Below are positions 1 through 6,609 of a stretch of DNA of 16,625 nt, in pieces. Location: positions 1 to 16,625 of the forward strand of contig URNF01000032.1 in assembly GCA_900549155.1 (NCBI GenBank), read 5' to 3'. Position 1 is the stretch's first letter. Every line of letters begins with the position of its first letter. The translations under genes were made by a program, and so were the position numbers. The DNA comes from an uncultured Oscillospiraceae bacterium (GTDB lineage: Bacteria > Bacillota > Clostridia > Oscillospirales > Acutalibacteraceae). The notes beneath the pieces were generated by a model. It had not been told where the DNA came from, made no database searches, and worked only from the letters and a program-made list of their open reading frames with translations.

Positions 1-1
1 T

Positions 2-322
2 CTGCGCACCGCCGTTTCCGAGGCGGTGACCAACTGCATCGTCCACGCCTATCCCGACAGCATCGGCACGGTGACGCTCACCATGAAGCTGTTTGAAAAC
101 GGACGCGTCGTGGTGCGCATCCGCGATCGCGGCTGCGGCATTCCCGACATCGAAAAGGCGATGGAGCCGCTGTTCACCACCGGCGGCGAGGAACGCTCGG
201 GACTCGGCTTTTCGGTGATGCAGAGCTTCACCGACAGGGTGCGCGTCACCTCTCACCCCGGCAGGGGCACGACGGTCACGCTGGAGAAATACATACGCAT
301 GCGCGGCGAGGTGCACACTTGA
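2..322 (+). CDS. spoIIAB: Anti-sigma F factor SpoIIAB (serine kinase), 5' end missing
   Basis: The frame is open from base 2 and encodes 106 residues before TGA; the N-terminal part lies outside the window. It carries the GHKL ATPase signatures of SpoIIAB: an N box (EAVTNCIVHAY, bases 20-52), a DRGCGI motif (125-142), an LFTT stretch, and RSGLGF (194-211). SpoIIAB binds SigF and holds it inactive, and phosphorylates the anti-anti-sigma factor SpoIIAA; that role is known for the family. The stop codon overlaps the TTG start of sigF by four bases (319-322), which implies translational coupling and a fixed ratio of inhibitor to sigma factor. spoIIAA is expected just upstream, outside the window. 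Identification is firm because of the motifs and the sigF neighbour; only the missing start is unresolved. Confidence 0.94.
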   Translation: MRTAVSEAVTNCIVHAYPDSIGTVTLTMKLFENGRVVVRIRDRGCGIPDIEKAMEPLFTTGGEERSGLGFSVMQSFTDRVRVTSHPGRGTTVTLEKYIRMRGEVHT

Positions 323-975
323 CGCGCGAGGAAATGATCTGCGGCAACATCGGGCTGGTGCACAGCTGCGCCCGCCGCTTCCGCGACAGGGGCATGGAAT
401 ATGACGACCTGTTTCAGGCGGGCTGTTTGGGGCTGACAAAGGCGGTCGACGGGTTTGACGCGTCGCGCGGGCTGCAGTTTTCCACCTATGCCGTGCCGGT
501 GATCCTCGGCGAGATCCGCCGCCTGTTCCGCGAGGGCGGTGCGGTGAAGGTCAGTCGGTCGCTCAAAGAGCTGTCGCTGCAGGTGAGCCGCGCGCGCGAA
601 AAGCTGTCGACGACGCTTTCCCGCGAGCCGACGGTCGGCGAGATTGCCGAAATGCTGTCCCGCACGCCCGAGGAGATCGCCGAAGCGCTGCAGGCGGGGC
701 TGCCGCCGCTGTCCCTCACGCGGGAAAACGACGAGGACGACGGCGAGGAAATGGCGCTCCCCACCGCCGCGCCGCAGGAAGCGGTGACCGAGCGGCTGGC
801 GCTGCGGCAGGTGCTCGACACGCTCCCGCCGCGCGACCGCGCGCTGATCCTTTTGCGCTATGTCGGCAACAACACCCAGACCGTGACTGCAGAACGTCTC
901 GGCATGACACAGGTGCAGGTGTCCCGCTGTGAGCACAAAATTCTCGAAAAGCTGCGCCGCCAGCTGACGGGATAA
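319..975 (+). CDS. sigF: RNA polymerase sigma-F factor (forespore-specific), short N-terminus
   Basis: A 218-residue sigma-70 family protein. Region 2 spans about residues 27-70 (EYDDLFQAGCLGL, then FSTYAVPVILGEIRR). Region 3 is about 102-124 (REPTVGEIAEML). The region 4 helix-turn-helix is about 187-210 (TQTVTAERLGMTQVQVSRCE). VKVSRSLKEL after region 2 is typical of SigF/SigG. The start is TTG at 319, five bases after GAGGTG (308-313); no ATG/GTG start giving a homologous N-terminus is visible upstream in frame. The protein lacks roughly the first 30 residues seen in Bacillus SigF (255 aa), so region 1.2 is mostly absent. SigF drives early forespore transcription and is held by SpoIIAB. SigG is the alternative, but the overlap with spoIIAB favours SigF. 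Confidence 0.93.
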   Translation: MTREEMICGNIGLVHSCARRFRDRGMEYDDLFQAGCLGLTKAVDGFDASRGLQFSTYAVPVILGEIRRLFREGGAVKVSRSLKELSLQVSRAREKLSTTLSREPTVGEIAEMLSRTPEEIAEALQAGLPPLSLTRENDEDDGEEMALPTAAPQEAVTERLALRQVLDTLPPRDRALILLRYVGNNTQTVTAERLGMTQVQVSRCEHKILEKLRRQLTG

Positions 976-982
976 AACCCTA

Positions 983-1011
983 TTGCACTTTTCTCCGCCT
1001 TCTGTTACAAT
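983..1011 (+). promoter_or_regulatory. Sigma-A-type promoter with extended -10 for the zinc-ribbon gene
   Basis: TTGCAC at 983-988 and TACAAT at 1006-1011 are separated by 17 bases. A TG dinucleotide at 1003-1004 gives TGtTACAAT, an extended -10. Transcription would start near 1018, a short distance before the GAGGGG ribosome binding site at 1031. It lies right after the sigF stop, so the next gene can be expressed independently of the sporulation operon. Confidence 0.75.
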
Positions 1012-1041
1012 GAAAGTACAACAAATGACGGAGGGGTGCAC

Positions 1042-1347
1042 ATGAAGTCGAAGGTCAAGGTCATGCTGCTCGGTATCGCCATTATGCTGCTGCGGGCAGC
1101 CATTTTCATTGGGACGGACGGCTTTTTGCCGATCGTGCTGAATTTGGTGCCGCTTGCCGGTTTCGGACTTGTGCTGTACGGCTATTTCAGCAAGGACGAG
1201 GAAGAGGATTTGCCCGAAAAGACGTTTGAGATCGTTTCGGAGCAAAAACGGAAAGCGGAAAAGGACGTTGTTTGCCCGCGTTGCGGCAAGAGCTATAAGG
1301 AAAGCTACAACGCCTGTCCCTGGTGCGGATTCAAAGAGGAAAACTGA
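1042..1347 (+). CDS. Small membrane protein with C-terminal zinc ribbon
   Basis: A 101-residue protein of unknown function. Two hydrophobic segments (about residues 6-26 and 28-48) form a hairpin with a very short connection. An acidic linker (KDEEEDLPEK) and a charged stretch follow, then a CPRCG...CPWCG zinc ribbon with Cys at 78, 81, 92 and 95. The arrangement suggests a membrane anchor presenting a zinc finger, most likely in the cytosol, but the topology is inferred. ATG at 1042 is chosen because GAGGGG (1031-1036) lies five bases before it; a GTG at 1036 would add two residues but overlaps that site. The gene has its own promoter and a terminator directly after the stop, so it seems monocistronic. 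Similar zinc-ribbon proteins are common in Clostridia; no function can be assigned. Confidence 0.82.
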   Translation: MKSKVKVMLLGIAIMLLRAAIFIGTDGFLPIVLNLVPLAGFGLVLYGYFSKDEEEDLPEKTFEIVSEQKRKAEKDVVCPRCGKSYKESYNACPWCGFKEEN

Positions 1348-1352
1348 CGCAA

Positions 1353-1384
1353 AAAGCCACGTCCTTATAGGGCGCGGCTTTGTT
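1353..1384 (+). terminator. Imperfect intrinsic terminator after the zinc-ribbon gene
   Basis: AAAGCCACGTCC (1353-1364) pairs with GGGCGCGGCTTT (1370-1381) around the loop TTATA, with one A-C mismatch and one G-T pair. The 3' side ends in TTTGTT, a modest T tract. It lies five bases after the stop codon of the zinc-ribbon gene. Confidence 0.65.
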
Positions 1385-1414
1385 GTGCTACACTGTTTTA
1401 AATGAGGGATCGGT

Positions 1415-2143
1415 ATGCTGCATGAATTTTCGAGAACGGCGCTGCTGTTGGGGGACGCCTGCATGGAACGGCTGGCGGCGGCGCGCGTCGCCGTGTTCGG
1501 TGTCGGCGGCGTCGGCGGCTATGCCGTCGAGGCGCTTGCGCGCTCCGGCGTCGGCGCGTTGGATCTCATCGACAACGACCGCGTCAGTCTCACGAACATC
1601 AACCGTCAGATCCTCGCAACGCACGAAACGGTCGGGCGCTCAAAGGTGGAAGTGGCGCGCGAGCGCGTGCTTGCCATCAACCCCGCCTGCAATGTTCAGA
1701 TCTTTGAGACGTTCTATCTGCCCGAGACCGCCGATCGGTTCGATTTCTCCGTCTATGACTATGTCATCGACGCCATCGACACCGTGTCCGGCAAGCTGGC
1801 ACTCGTCGAAAACGCCAAGAAGGTCGGCACCCCCATCATCTGCTCCATGGGCGCGGGCAACAAGCTGGATCCGACCGCCTTTCGCGTCGCCGACATCTAT
1901 GAGACGGCGGTGTGCCCGCTTGCCAAGGTGATGCGTGCCCAGTGCCGCAAGCGCGGCATCGATCATCTGCGGGTGGTCTATTCCGAAGAGCCGCCCCTGC
2001 GCCCCGCCGCAAGCGAGGAACAAAAGGGCACCGCCGGTCGCGCCGTCCCCGGCTCGACCGCGTTCGTGCCGTCGGTGGTGGGACTCATCATCGCAAGCGA
2101 AGTCATCAAAGACCTTTCGGGCTACAAACGCCCCGAAAACTGA
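1415..2143 (+). CDS. tcdA: tRNA threonylcarbamoyladenosine dehydratase (TcdA/CsdL, ThiF family)
   Basis: A 242-residue E1-like (ThiF/MoeB) enzyme. The ATP-binding Rossmann motif GVGGVGG is at residues 29-35, followed by LIDNDRVSLTNINRQ (51-65) with the conserved Asp, Asn and Arg of adenylating enzymes. IDAIDT and ICSMGAGNKLDPT follow, typical of the YgdL/TcdA branch rather than ThiF. In E. coli TcdA uses ATP to cyclise the t6A37 side chain of ANN-decoding tRNAs to ct6A; the role here is by family. The length is in the usual 230-270 range. There is no CxxC zinc pair of the MoeB/ThiF type. ATG at 1415 follows GAGGG at 1404-1408. A TGcTACACT sequence at 1386-1394 could be an extended -10 but lacks a good -35. 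No CsdA/CsdE partner is visible here. Confidence 0.9.
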   Translation: MLHEFSRTALLLGDACMERLAAARVAVFGVGGVGGYAVEALARSGVGALDLIDNDRVSLTNINRQILATHETVGRSKVEVARERVLAINPACNVQIFETFYLPETADRFDFSVYDYVIDAIDTVSGKLALVENAKKVGTPIICSMGAGNKLDPTAFRVADIYETAVCPLAKVMRAQCRKRGIDHLRVVYSEEPPLRPAASEEQKGTAGRAVPGSTAFVPSVVGLIIASEVIKDLSGYKRPEN

Positions 2144-2158
2144 TTACAAATTGTATTT

Positions 2159-2189
2159 TTGTGTATTTAATATCCGTTTTGTATACGAT
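2159..2189 (+). promoter_or_regulatory. Possible promoter for the lipoprotein gene
   Basis: The 65-base gap before the lipoprotein gene is strikingly AT-rich. TTGTGT (2159-2164) is 17 bases before TATACG (2182-2187), with TACGAT at 2184-2189 as an alternative -10. The match is weak, and a sporulation sigma factor site cannot be excluded. An AAAGGTG ribosome binding site follows at 2195-2201. Confidence 0.35.
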
Positions 2190-2208
2190 TTATGAAAGGT
2201 GTGATCCC

Positions 2209-2985
2209 ATGAAACGCAAAATGATCGCCCTTGTTTCTGCCCTCGTGCTGCTCCTTGCTGCGGCAGGGTGTGCGCAGAAAACAGAAACGGCGGACGCCCC
2301 CGCCGACCGCGTCACCGAAACGACCTCTGACATCGGCACCGAAATGACCTTTGACATCGACGGCGACGGGCAGGACGAGGTGTGCACCATCGGTAGCGGT
2401 CCCACCTCCGGCATCATGTCCTTTCTGCTCAGCGCCAGTTCCGACAACATCCTCAAATATTGCAGTCTGATGACGGTCATGCCAGACGGCGATCCCGTCT
2501 TCGTGAAAACGGACGGGGAGGTGCGTCTGCGCCTTTTGCCCGTTTCGGCGGAAAAGTCCGTCGACTTCTCCCTTTCCGTCAAGGACGGCGAGATCGTCCT
2601 CACCCTGTGCGGCGAAAACGCCGCCTATTGGCAGCGGCAGGAGGCACTCCCCCTGTCGGCAAGCTCCTATATAGAAACGCGCTATGCCGCAACGCCGCCC
2701 GATCAGACAGAGCAGCTGATCGAAAACGAAGAATATGTCATCATGACACCGTATGTCGAAACCATATTAGGTGGCTTCATGGTCGCAAACAACACCTACA
2801 TCCACTGTCTGGAGATCACAGGGCATCTGAGCGGCGCTGCCAAAAACACGACCTATCTCGTGCTTGCCAACAGGAAAGACATCACCTTTGACGAAGCTTG
2901 GCGCGCAAGCGGGCTTTCCAGTGACACCGCCGACTATTTTGATCCGAAGGATGCCGTCATCGTCGGCTACAAGCTGTTTTCATAA
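2209..2985 (+). CDS. Putative lipoprotein with a DxDGDGxDE motif, function unknown
   Basis: A 258-residue protein. Residues 1-21 form a lipoprotein signal: Lys/Arg at 2-4, a hydrophobic core, and the lipobox AAGC with Cys21, so it should be anchored to the outer face of the membrane. A low-complexity Thr/Ala/Asp linker (about 22-45) follows, then MTFDIDGDGQDEVCTIG (46-62). That motif resembles the calcium-binding DxDxDG loop of FG-GAP/VCBS-type repeats, but only one copy is visible. The rest (about 70-258) looks like a mixed alpha/beta domain that I do not recognise. ATG at 2209 is preceded by AAAGGTG (2195-2201); the frame stays open upstream through the end of tcdA, but only this start gives a signal peptide. 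It ends at a shared terminator facing hflX. Confidence 0.8.
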   Translation: MKRKMIALVSALVLLLAAAGCAQKTETADAPADRVTETTSDIGTEMTFDIDGDGQDEVCTIGSGPTSGIMSFLLSASSDNILKYCSLMTVMPDGDPVFVKTDGEVRLRLLPVSAEKSVDFSLSVKDGEIVLTLCGENAAYWQRQEALPLSASSYIETRYAATPPDQTEQLIENEEYVIMTPYVETILGGFMVANNTYIHCLEITGHLSGAAKNTTYLVLANRKDITFDEAWRASGLSSDTADYFDPKDAVIVGYKLFS

Positions 2986-2999
2986 AAACAGTTTCATAC

Positions 3000-3039
3000 A
3001 ACAGCAAAAAAACGGCGCTTTTGCGCCGTTTTTTCTGTT
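3000..3039. terminator. Bidirectional intrinsic terminator between the lipoprotein gene and hflX
   Basis: Near-perfect palindrome. ACGGCGC pairs with GCGCCGT around a TTTT loop (3019-3022), flanked by an A run (3006-3012) and a T run (3029-3034). Outer AACAG/CTGTT arms extend the stem. It has a T tract on both strands and separates the convergent genes ending at 2985 (plus) and 3038 (minus). Confidence 0.92.
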
Positions 3040-4324
3040 ATTCCTCAAAAAATGTTGCCCCCGCTGCTTTCAGCTGATGGAGCAGGCGTTTGTCCACCGT
3101 GACGGTCATGCGCAGCCCCTCGGGGACATATTCCTCGCTCTCCACCGCGCCCTCGCGGCGGCAGGTCTCAGCAAGCGCACCCGCAGAGAACGGGAGCAGC
3201 ACCGTGACCTTTTCGCGGTCGCGCGGCAGCGCGGCGGCGATCGCCGCAAGCAATTTGTCGATGCCCTCGCCCGTTTTGGCGCTGATATACAGCCGTTCGC
3301 CGCCGTCCGCTGTGCGGGGCGGCAGGGCGATGTCCGCATGCTCCGCTGTCAGCCGATCGCACTTGTTGAACACCTGCAAAACCGGCAGCTCGCCCCTGCC
3401 GAGGTCGGAAAGGAGCGTCTCCGTGATGGCGAGATGCTCGGCGGCATCGGGCGACGACGCGTCGCACAGGTTGAGGACAAGATCCGCCGTTGCGGCTTCC
3501 TCCAGCGTGGCATGAAACGCCTGCACCAAATGGTGCGGCAGGCGACGGATGAGCCCGACGGTGTCGACCAGCAGCACCGTTCTGCCGTCCGGCAGCTGCA
3601 GCCCGCGCGCGGTGGTGTCCAATGTGGCAAACAGCTTGTCCTCGGCGAGCACGCCCGCGTCGGTCAGGCGGTTGAGCAGGGTGGACTTGCCGGCGTTGGT
3701 GTAGCCGACGATCGCCACCGTGCGCACCTCGTCCTTTTGCCGCCGCTTGCGGCTTTCCAGCCGCCGTCCCTCGATGCGGCGCAGTCCCGCGCGCAGACTG
3801 TCGATGCGGCGGCGGATGTGCCGTCTGTCGCTTTCCAGCTTCGATTCGCCGGGGCCGCGCGTGCCGATGCCGCCGCCGAGACGCGACAGCGCCGTGCCCT
3901 GCCCCGCAAGGCGCGGCAGCATATATTGCAGCTGCGCCAGCTCCACCTGCAGCCGTCCCTCCGCCGTGTGCGCCCGTCCCGCGAAAATGTCCAAAATCAG
4001 CATGGTGCGGTCGACGACGCGGCAAGGAAGCAGGTCTTCGAGATTGCGCTGCTGGGTCGCGGACAGCTCGCGGTCGACAATGACGAGATCTACCTCGTCC
4101 TGCTCACACAGGGCGGCGATTTCCTCAAGCCGTCCCCTGCCGATGCAGGTTGCCTTGTCGGGCGCTTCGCGCCGCTGCATCGCCGTGCCGACGACGTCGG
4201 CACCCGCCGTGTCCGCCAGCTCGCGCAATTCTTCGATGGACGCATCTGCGTCATATTCCCCCGTATCGATACCGACGAGAAAACAGCGCTCGCGCCGTTC
4301 TTCCTTTTCGGTCACAGTTTCCAT
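3038..4324 (-). CDS. hflX: GTPase HflX
   Basis: A 428-residue protein. The N-terminal HflX domain (about 1-195) includes the signature LSRLGGGIGTRGPGESKLE (146-164) and a charged helical linker. The Ras-like GTPase domain has G1 GYTNAGKST (207-215), G2 around FATLDTT (232-238), G3 DTVG (254-257), G4 NKCD (320-323) and G5 SAK (348-350). HflX binds the 50S subunit and splits stalled or hibernating 70S ribosomes, especially under heat stress; this is known for the family. ATG at 4324 is chosen over an upstream TTG/ATG giving 17 more residues, because GAGGTGATC lies immediately before it and the predicted promoter would remove the longer start. It is monocistronic, divergent from prs, with its own promoter and terminator. 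Confidence 0.95.
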   Translation of the reverse strand: METVTEKEERRERCFLVGIDTGEYDADASIEELRELADTAGADVVGTAMQRREAPDKATCIGRGRLEEIAALCEQDEVDLVIVDRELSATQQRNLEDLLPCRVVDRTMLILDIFAGRAHTAEGRLQVELAQLQYMLPRLAGQGTALSRLGGGIGTRGPGESKLESDRRHIRRRIDSLRAGLRRIEGRRLESRKRRQKDEVRTVAIVGYTNAGKSTLLNRLTDAGVLAEDKLFATLDTTARGLQLPDGRTVLLVDTVGLIRRLPHHLVQAFHATLEEAATADLVLNLCDASSPDAAEHLAITETLLSDLGRGELPVLQVFNKCDRLTAEHADIALPPRTADGGERLYISAKTGEGIDKLLAAIAAALPRDREKVTVLLPFSAGALAETCRREGAVESEEYVPEGLRMTVTVDKRLLHQLKAAGATFFEE

Positions 4325-4342
4325 TTGATCACCTCGCCTTTT

Positions 4343-4372
4343 ATTGTACCACACAGCAAAAATGCTTGTCCA
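4343..4372 (-). promoter_or_regulatory. hflX: hflX promoter (extended -10)
   Basis: On the minus strand TGGACA (4372-4367) is 18 bases from TACAAT (4348-4343). The TG just upstream gives TGgTACAAT. It is placed suitably before the GAGGTG ribosome binding site of hflX. Confidence 0.72.
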
Positions 4373-4403
4373 CAAAAAAATCTGTCGAAAATGCGCAAAT
4401 CGC

Positions 4404-4432
4404 TTGTCGAAACGGCGAAGATATGCTATACT
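4404..4432 (+). promoter_or_regulatory. prs: prs-operon promoter (extended -10)
   Basis: TTGTCG (4404-4409) and TATACT (4427-4432) are 17 bases apart, with TG at 4424-4425 (TGcTATACT). Transcription would start near 4439, leaving a leader of about 55 bases before the GTG start. The ten-mer TGCTATACTG also occurs in the promoter of the SGNH hydrolase gene. Confidence 0.78.
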
Positions 4433-4493
4433 GAATTGTAATTATGTCTGCCGTAGAGCAAACGGACGGAATGTTGAAAAGGGGACGGTTAAA

Positions 4494-5648
4494 GTGGCAC
4501 ATCATGACATCACCAGCGAAACGATTTTTGACAGAGAGGAAAACGTCGCACCGCTGAACATCATTGCGCTGGACAGCGCAAAAGAGCTCGGCGCGAAGAT
4601 CGATGCGCACCTCACGCAGTGGGCGCAGAAATGCGGCAGGGATGAAAAGACCTTTTTGGTCGAAGCGGAATGCCCGCGTTTCTCCTCCGGCGACGGCAAG
4701 GGGCTGATCAAAAGCAGCATCCGCGGCGACGACCTGTTCATCATCGTGGATGTCGGCAACTACAGCTGCAAATATAATCTCTACGGTCGTGAGAACTGCA
4801 TGTCTCCCGACGACCACTATCAGGACCTCAAGCGCATCATCCAGGCGGCGGGCGGCAAGGCATACCGCATCAGCGTCATCATGCCGATCCTCTACGGCGG
4901 CAGACAGCATCGCCGCAACTATCGCGAGTCGCTGGACTGCGCGGTGGCGCTGCAGGAGCTGCGCGACATGGGCGTTTCCAACATTGTGACCTTTGATGCG
5001 CACGATCCGCGCGTGTGCAACGCCATTCCGCTGACCGGCTTTGACAATGTGATGCCGTCCTATCAGGTGTTGAAGCGTCTGTTCCGCGACTTCCCCGATC
5101 TCAAGGCAGACAGAGAGCATCTCATGATTGTCAGCCCCGACGAGGGCGCTTTGAACCGCAACATGTACTATGCGTCCTGCCTCGGCGTGGATCTCGGCAT
5201 GTTCTATAAGCGCCGCGACTATTCGCGCGTTGTCAACGGCAGAAACCCCATCGTGGCGCATGAATATCTCGGCAACCCGGTCGACGGACGGGACATTTTC
5301 ATTGCGGACGACATCATCGCGTCGGGCGAGTCCATGCTGGACATCGCCTATGAGCTGAAAAAGCGCAATGCGGGCAACATCTTCTGCTATGCGACCTATG
5401 CCACGTTCACGGCGGGGCTTAGCAGCTTTGACAAGGCGGTCGAGGAGGGCGTCGTGACCGGCGTGCTCGGCACGAACCTCACCTATCGCTCGCCCGAGCT
5501 TTTGAGCCGTCCGTGGTTCCACGAGGTGGATGTGTCGAAATACATTGCCTATTTCATCGCAGCGCTCAACCACGATGTTTCGGTCAGCACGCTGATCGAT
5601 TCGCACGAGAAGATCAAGCAGCTGCTGGCAAAGCGCCAGAACGGCTGA
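4494..5648 (+). CDS. prs: Ribose-phosphate pyrophosphokinase, long atypical form
   Basis: A 384-residue PRPP synthetase-like protein; the common bacterial form is about 315. The PRPP-binding loop IFIADDIIASGES (268-280) corresponds to the usual VDDMIDTGGT. A VSPDEGALNR segment (213-222) and YKRRD (238-242) match the VSPD...DKRR block. TFDAHDPRVCNAIP (166-179) matches the D-H flag region, and GGRQHRR (135-141) stands where ARQDRK is usual. Extra sequence occurs near residues 87-112. It should make PRPP from ribose 5-phosphate and ATP for nucleotide, His and Trp synthesis, but the divergent motifs leave room for a second-copy paralogue. GTG at 4494 is chosen because AGGGG lies nine bases upstream; longer in-frame starts fall upstream of or across the predicted transcription start. 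It leads a four-gene plus-strand unit. Confidence 0.85.
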   Translation: MAHHDITSETIFDREENVAPLNIIALDSAKELGAKIDAHLTQWAQKCGRDEKTFLVEAECPRFSSGDGKGLIKSSIRGDDLFIIVDVGNYSCKYNLYGRENCMSPDDHYQDLKRIIQAAGGKAYRISVIMPILYGGRQHRRNYRESLDCAVALQELRDMGVSNIVTFDAHDPRVCNAIPLTGFDNVMPSYQVLKRLFRDFPDLKADREHLMIVSPDEGALNRNMYYASCLGVDLGMFYKRRDYSRVVNGRNPIVAHEYLGNPVDGRDIFIADDIIASGESMLDIAYELKKRNAGNIFCYATYATFTAGLSSFDKAVEEGVVTGVLGTNLTYRSPELLSRPWFHEVDVSKYIAYFIAALNHDVSVSTLIDSHEKIKQLLAKRQNG

Positions 5649-5651
5649 CAG

Positions 5652-6164
5652 ATGGACTACACACTGATCCGCAGCAATCGCAAGACCGCCGCGCTCACGG
5701 TGACAGAGGATGCCGCCGTTGTGGTGCGGGCGCCGCGGCGTATGCCGCAGACGATGATCGACCGCTTTGTGGAAGAACACGCCGCTTGGATCGCGGCGTG
5801 CATCGAAAAACGGCGGGCATATGCGCTTGCGCATCCGCCGCTGACTGAATATGAGGAACAAAAACTCCGCCGCGCTGCGGCGGAGTTTTTGCCGCAGCGG
5901 GTGGCATATTGGGCGGACATTATGGGTGTCACGCCGACGGGTGTGCGCATCACGGGCGCGAAAAAGCGCTTCGGCAGCTGCAGCGGAAAAAACGCGCTGT
6001 GCTTTTCGTTTCGGCTGATGCAGTATCCCGCGGCAGCTATTGACTATGTGGTGGTGCATGAGCTGGCGCACATCCGCCATCACGATCACAGCCCCGCCTT
6101 CTACCGTTTTGTGGCATCGGTAATGCCGGACTACAAAGCGCGGGCGGCGCTTTTGCGACAGTGA
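5652..6164 (+). CDS. YgjP-like zinc metallopeptidase (DUF45/WLM superfamily)
   Basis: A 170-residue protein. A zinc-protease motif HELAHIRHHDH gives His136, Glu137 and His140, with His146 as the probable third ligand. The upstream FGSCSGKNALCFSFRLMQYP segment (108-126) corresponds to the conserved GSCS motif of the YgjP family. The N-terminal half is a beta-rich region that usually reads V-R-A-P and is followed by a helix. At 170 residues it is shorter than E. coli YgjP-type proteins, and the YgjP substrate is not known to me. The start ATG is only three bases after the prs stop with no strong ribosome binding site, so coupling to prs is likely. A perfect terminator-like inverted repeat lies inside the frame at codons 70-80. 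Confidence 0.85.
   Translation: MDYTLIRSNRKTAALTVTEDAAVVVRAPRRMPQTMIDRFVEEHAAWIAACIEKRRAYALAHPPLTEYEEQKLRRAAAEFLPQRVAYWADIMGVTPTGVRITGAKKRFGSCSGKNALCFSFRLMQYPAAAIDYVVVHELAHIRHHDHSPAFYRFVASVMPDYKARAALLRQ
5859..5891. repeat. Perfect 15-bp inverted repeat with A5/T5 flanks, inside a coding region
   Basis: CAAAAACTCCGCCGC (5859-5873) is exactly complementary to GCGGCGGAGTTTTTG (5877-5891) around the loop GCT. It has a GC-rich stem flanked by A5 and followed by T5, the shape of an intrinsic terminator on either strand. It spans exactly 11 codons (Q70-L80) of the metallopeptidase and keeps the frame open. Whether it terminates transcription in cells is unknown. Confidence 0.85.
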
Positions 6165-6174
6165 GGAAGAAACT

Positions 6175-6594
6175 ATGGAAAAATTGCGCGCACTTTTGCG
6201 GAAATACAGAGAGCTCATCGCCTATGTGATCGTCGGCGGACTGACTACATTGGTCAGCATGGCACTGTATTACGGGTCGACATGGACGTTCCTTGACGGC
6301 AACGATCCCCTGCAGGTGCAGATCGCCAATGTGATCTCCTGGGTCGGGGCGGTGGCGTTTGCCTATGTGACCAACCGCGTGTTCGTTTTCCGGAGCCGCA
6401 ACACGGCAATTTTCCGCGAAATGCTGTCCTTTGTATCCTCGCGGGTGCTGACGCTGCTGTTGGACATGGGCTTCATGTGGCTGTTGGTGACGGCGATCGG
6501 CATTGATCACCGCATCGCGAAGCTCGTGTCCATGGTGCTGGTGACGGTCGGCAATTATATCATTAGCAAACTTTTGGTGTTCAAAAAGAAATAA
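6175..6594 (+). CDS. GtrA-family four-TM membrane protein
   Basis: A 139-residue integral membrane protein. Four hydrophobic segments lie near residues 14-38, 47-70, 84-107 and 113-136. The paired GtrA signatures are AYVTNRVFVF (63-72) and GNYIISKLLVFKKK (126-139), each closing a two-helix repeat, with a basic C-terminal tail. GtrA/DPMS proteins are thought to move or help move lipid-linked sugars across the membrane for glycosylation of polymers or glycolipids; the substrate here is unknown. ATG at 6175 follows GAGGAAG (6164-6170), which begins in the stop codon region of the preceding gene. It sits between the metallopeptidase and a glycosidase, with the next frame opening directly after its stop. 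That suggests co-expression but not a shared pathway. Confidence 0.9.
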   Translation: MEKLRALLRKYRELIAYVIVGGLTTLVSMALYYGSTWTFLDGNDPLQVQIANVISWVGAVAFAYVTNRVFVFRSRNTAIFREMLSFVSSRVLTLLLDMGFMWLLVTAIGIDHRIAKLVSMVLVTVGNYIISKLLVFKKK

Positions 6595-6609
6595 ATGCGG
6601 GGTGACGGC

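Noticed and set aside
1912..2208. Upstream extension of the lipoprotein frame into tcdA
   Set aside because: It would place a long basic stretch before a clear lipoprotein signal peptide and overlap tcdA; ATG at 2209 has a good ribosome binding site.
4366..4374. TTGTCCACA, one base from a DnaA box (TTATNCACA)
   Set aside because: A single imperfect copy overlapping the hflX -35 element, with no cluster, AT-rich unwinding region or dnaA/dnaN neighbour.
2864..4441. Long plus-strand open frame opposite hflX
   Set aside because: Antisense shadow of a firmly identified GTPase gene; GC-rich codon use keeps opposite frames open.
6160..6175. 16-base match between AGTGAGGAAGAAACTA here and the minus strand of 14006-14021
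   Set aside because: The first copy is the gtrA ribosome binding site region and the second is untranslated sequence after secY. No wider similarity, so chance is adequate.
4341..6218. Long minus-strand open frame opposite prs and the metallopeptidase
   Set aside because: Shadow frame across two well-supported genes; no ribosome binding site or recognisable domain.
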